A stretch of 6,800 nucleotides of DNA from Lutispora sp. (GTDB lineage: Bacteria > Bacillota > Clostridia > Lutisporales > Lutisporaceae): contig JAUQXG010000484.1 in NCBI GenBank assembly GCA_030834765.1, positions 1 through 6,800 on the forward strand, given 5' to 3'. The notes below the pieces were generated by a model. That model searched no databases. It was not told where the DNA came from and saw nothing but the letters and a program-made list of their open reading frames with translations. Positions 6,386-6,800 of the stretch are shown here, piece by piece. How positions within the stretch are numbered: the stretch's first letter is position 1; every line of letters begins with the position of its first letter. The position numbers and the translations under genes are program-made.

Positions 6386-6800
6386 ATATGTCAGTAGTCA
6401 TCAAAAGGTTCACAAAGCTATCAATTACTTTTTCATCAAACTGAGTTCCTTTCGCCTTGAGCATTTCATCAATAGCCTGCTCCTTTGCCAAAGGAGTTTT
6501 TCTATAGGGTCTGGAGCTGGTCATTGCATCATAAGCATCTGCAACAGAAATGATCCTAGCTAAAAAGGTAATGTCTTCCCCTTTTAATTTTTGCGGATAA
6601 CCCTTCCCATCTATCCTTTCATGATGCTGTAATAATATCTTTCTACTTTCATAAAGAAAATCTACATCGGATAATATATCATATCCAATCTTAGGATGCT
6701 GCTGAATGATCTCAAATTCTTCTCGGGTCAATTTGTCTTCTTTATTTAGTATGGATGAGGAAATGCCTATTGTGCCGATATCATGTAATATACTGGCGAA
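6384..6800 (-). CDS. HD-GYP domain protein (probable cyclic di-GMP phosphodiesterase), C-terminal part
   Basis: The C-terminal 138 residues are visible; the frame is open to the right edge, so the start and any sensor or receiver domain are outside. Counting from the edge, the signatures are: LHDIGTIGI (H6, D7), a metal-binding HD pair; LTREE (24-28); HPKIG (H35); HHERIDGKGYP (H59, H60, GYP 67-69); SVADAYDAMTSSRPYR (D88, D91), all in the order and spacing of HD-GYP phosphodiesterases. These cleave c-di-GMP to pGpG and/or GMP with a bi- or trinuclear metal centre. The usual HDIGKIGI has Thr10 in place of Lys, while the metal ligands and the GYP motif remain. A TTG at 6731 is not a real start, because the HD motif lies upstream of it. 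The gene converges on the TolC-like gene and ends inside the shared terminator (TAA at 6386-6384). Confidence 0.93.
   Translation of the reverse strand, partial: FASILHDIGTIGISSSILNKEDKLTREEFEIIQQHPKIGYDILSDVDFLYESRKILLQHHERIDGKGYPQKLKGEDITFLARIISVADAYDAMTSSRPYRKTPLAKEQAIDEMLKAKGTQFDEKVIDSFVNLLMTTDI

Noticed and set aside
6357..6563. 68-codon plus-strand ORF
   Set aside because: It starts inside the terminator and runs opposite the HD-GYP frame, whose catalytic motifs are unmistakable.
6384..6731. TTG at 6731 as start of the HD-GYP gene
   Set aside because: The frame continues upstream through the essential HDIG motif to the window edge, so the gene is longer.

Overview
The window looks like a piece of a low-GC Clostridia-type Firmicute chromosome. 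This rests on AT-rich codon use (many ATA, AGA and AAA codons), strong GGAGG ribosome binding sites, sigma-A-type promoters, a very long secreted surface protein with an S-layer-homology-like N-terminus, and an HD-GYP protein. The genus cannot be fixed from the sequence.

Layout. Positions 1-4853 hold one uninterrupted minus-strand reading frame. It encodes at least 1617 residues and runs off the left edge. The order of parts is: signal peptide, degenerate SLH-like region, about nine Ig-like repeats of about 100 residues (SbsA-Ig / Big-like), a chitobiase/hexosaminidase-C-terminal-like module, another Ig-like module, a first Shr/HID-like (former DUF1533) module, a second type of Ig-like module, and a second HID-like module cut by the window edge. 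Positions 4854-5200 are a divergent intergenic region with a very good promoter for the surface gene, one or two candidate promoters for the rightward gene, and a possible tiny leader ORF. Positions 5201-6349 encode a 382-residue exported, coiled-coil-rich TolC/OEP-like protein. A compact bidirectional terminator (6354-6385) separates it from a convergent HD-GYP-domain gene (6384-6800, minus strand), of which only the C-terminal 138 residues are visible.

How they may work together (inference). Two exported proteins are transcribed divergently from a shared 347-bp region: a large cell-wall or S-layer-associated adhesin-like protein and a TolC-like coiled-coil protein. Co-regulation is possible but not shown. 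The HD-GYP protein would degrade cyclic di-GMP, a second messenger that often controls surface adhesins in Clostridia. However, it is transcribed separately, and no c-di-GMP riboswitch is visible next to the surface gene.

Most unusual points: the TolC-family protein seems to lack the membrane beta-barrel segments, which would be odd for an outer-membrane channel but sensible for a single-membrane cell; the surface protein has a recurrent linker signature marking Ig-repeat boundaries and duplicated HID modules; and the HD-GYP signature reads HDIGT instead of HDIGK.
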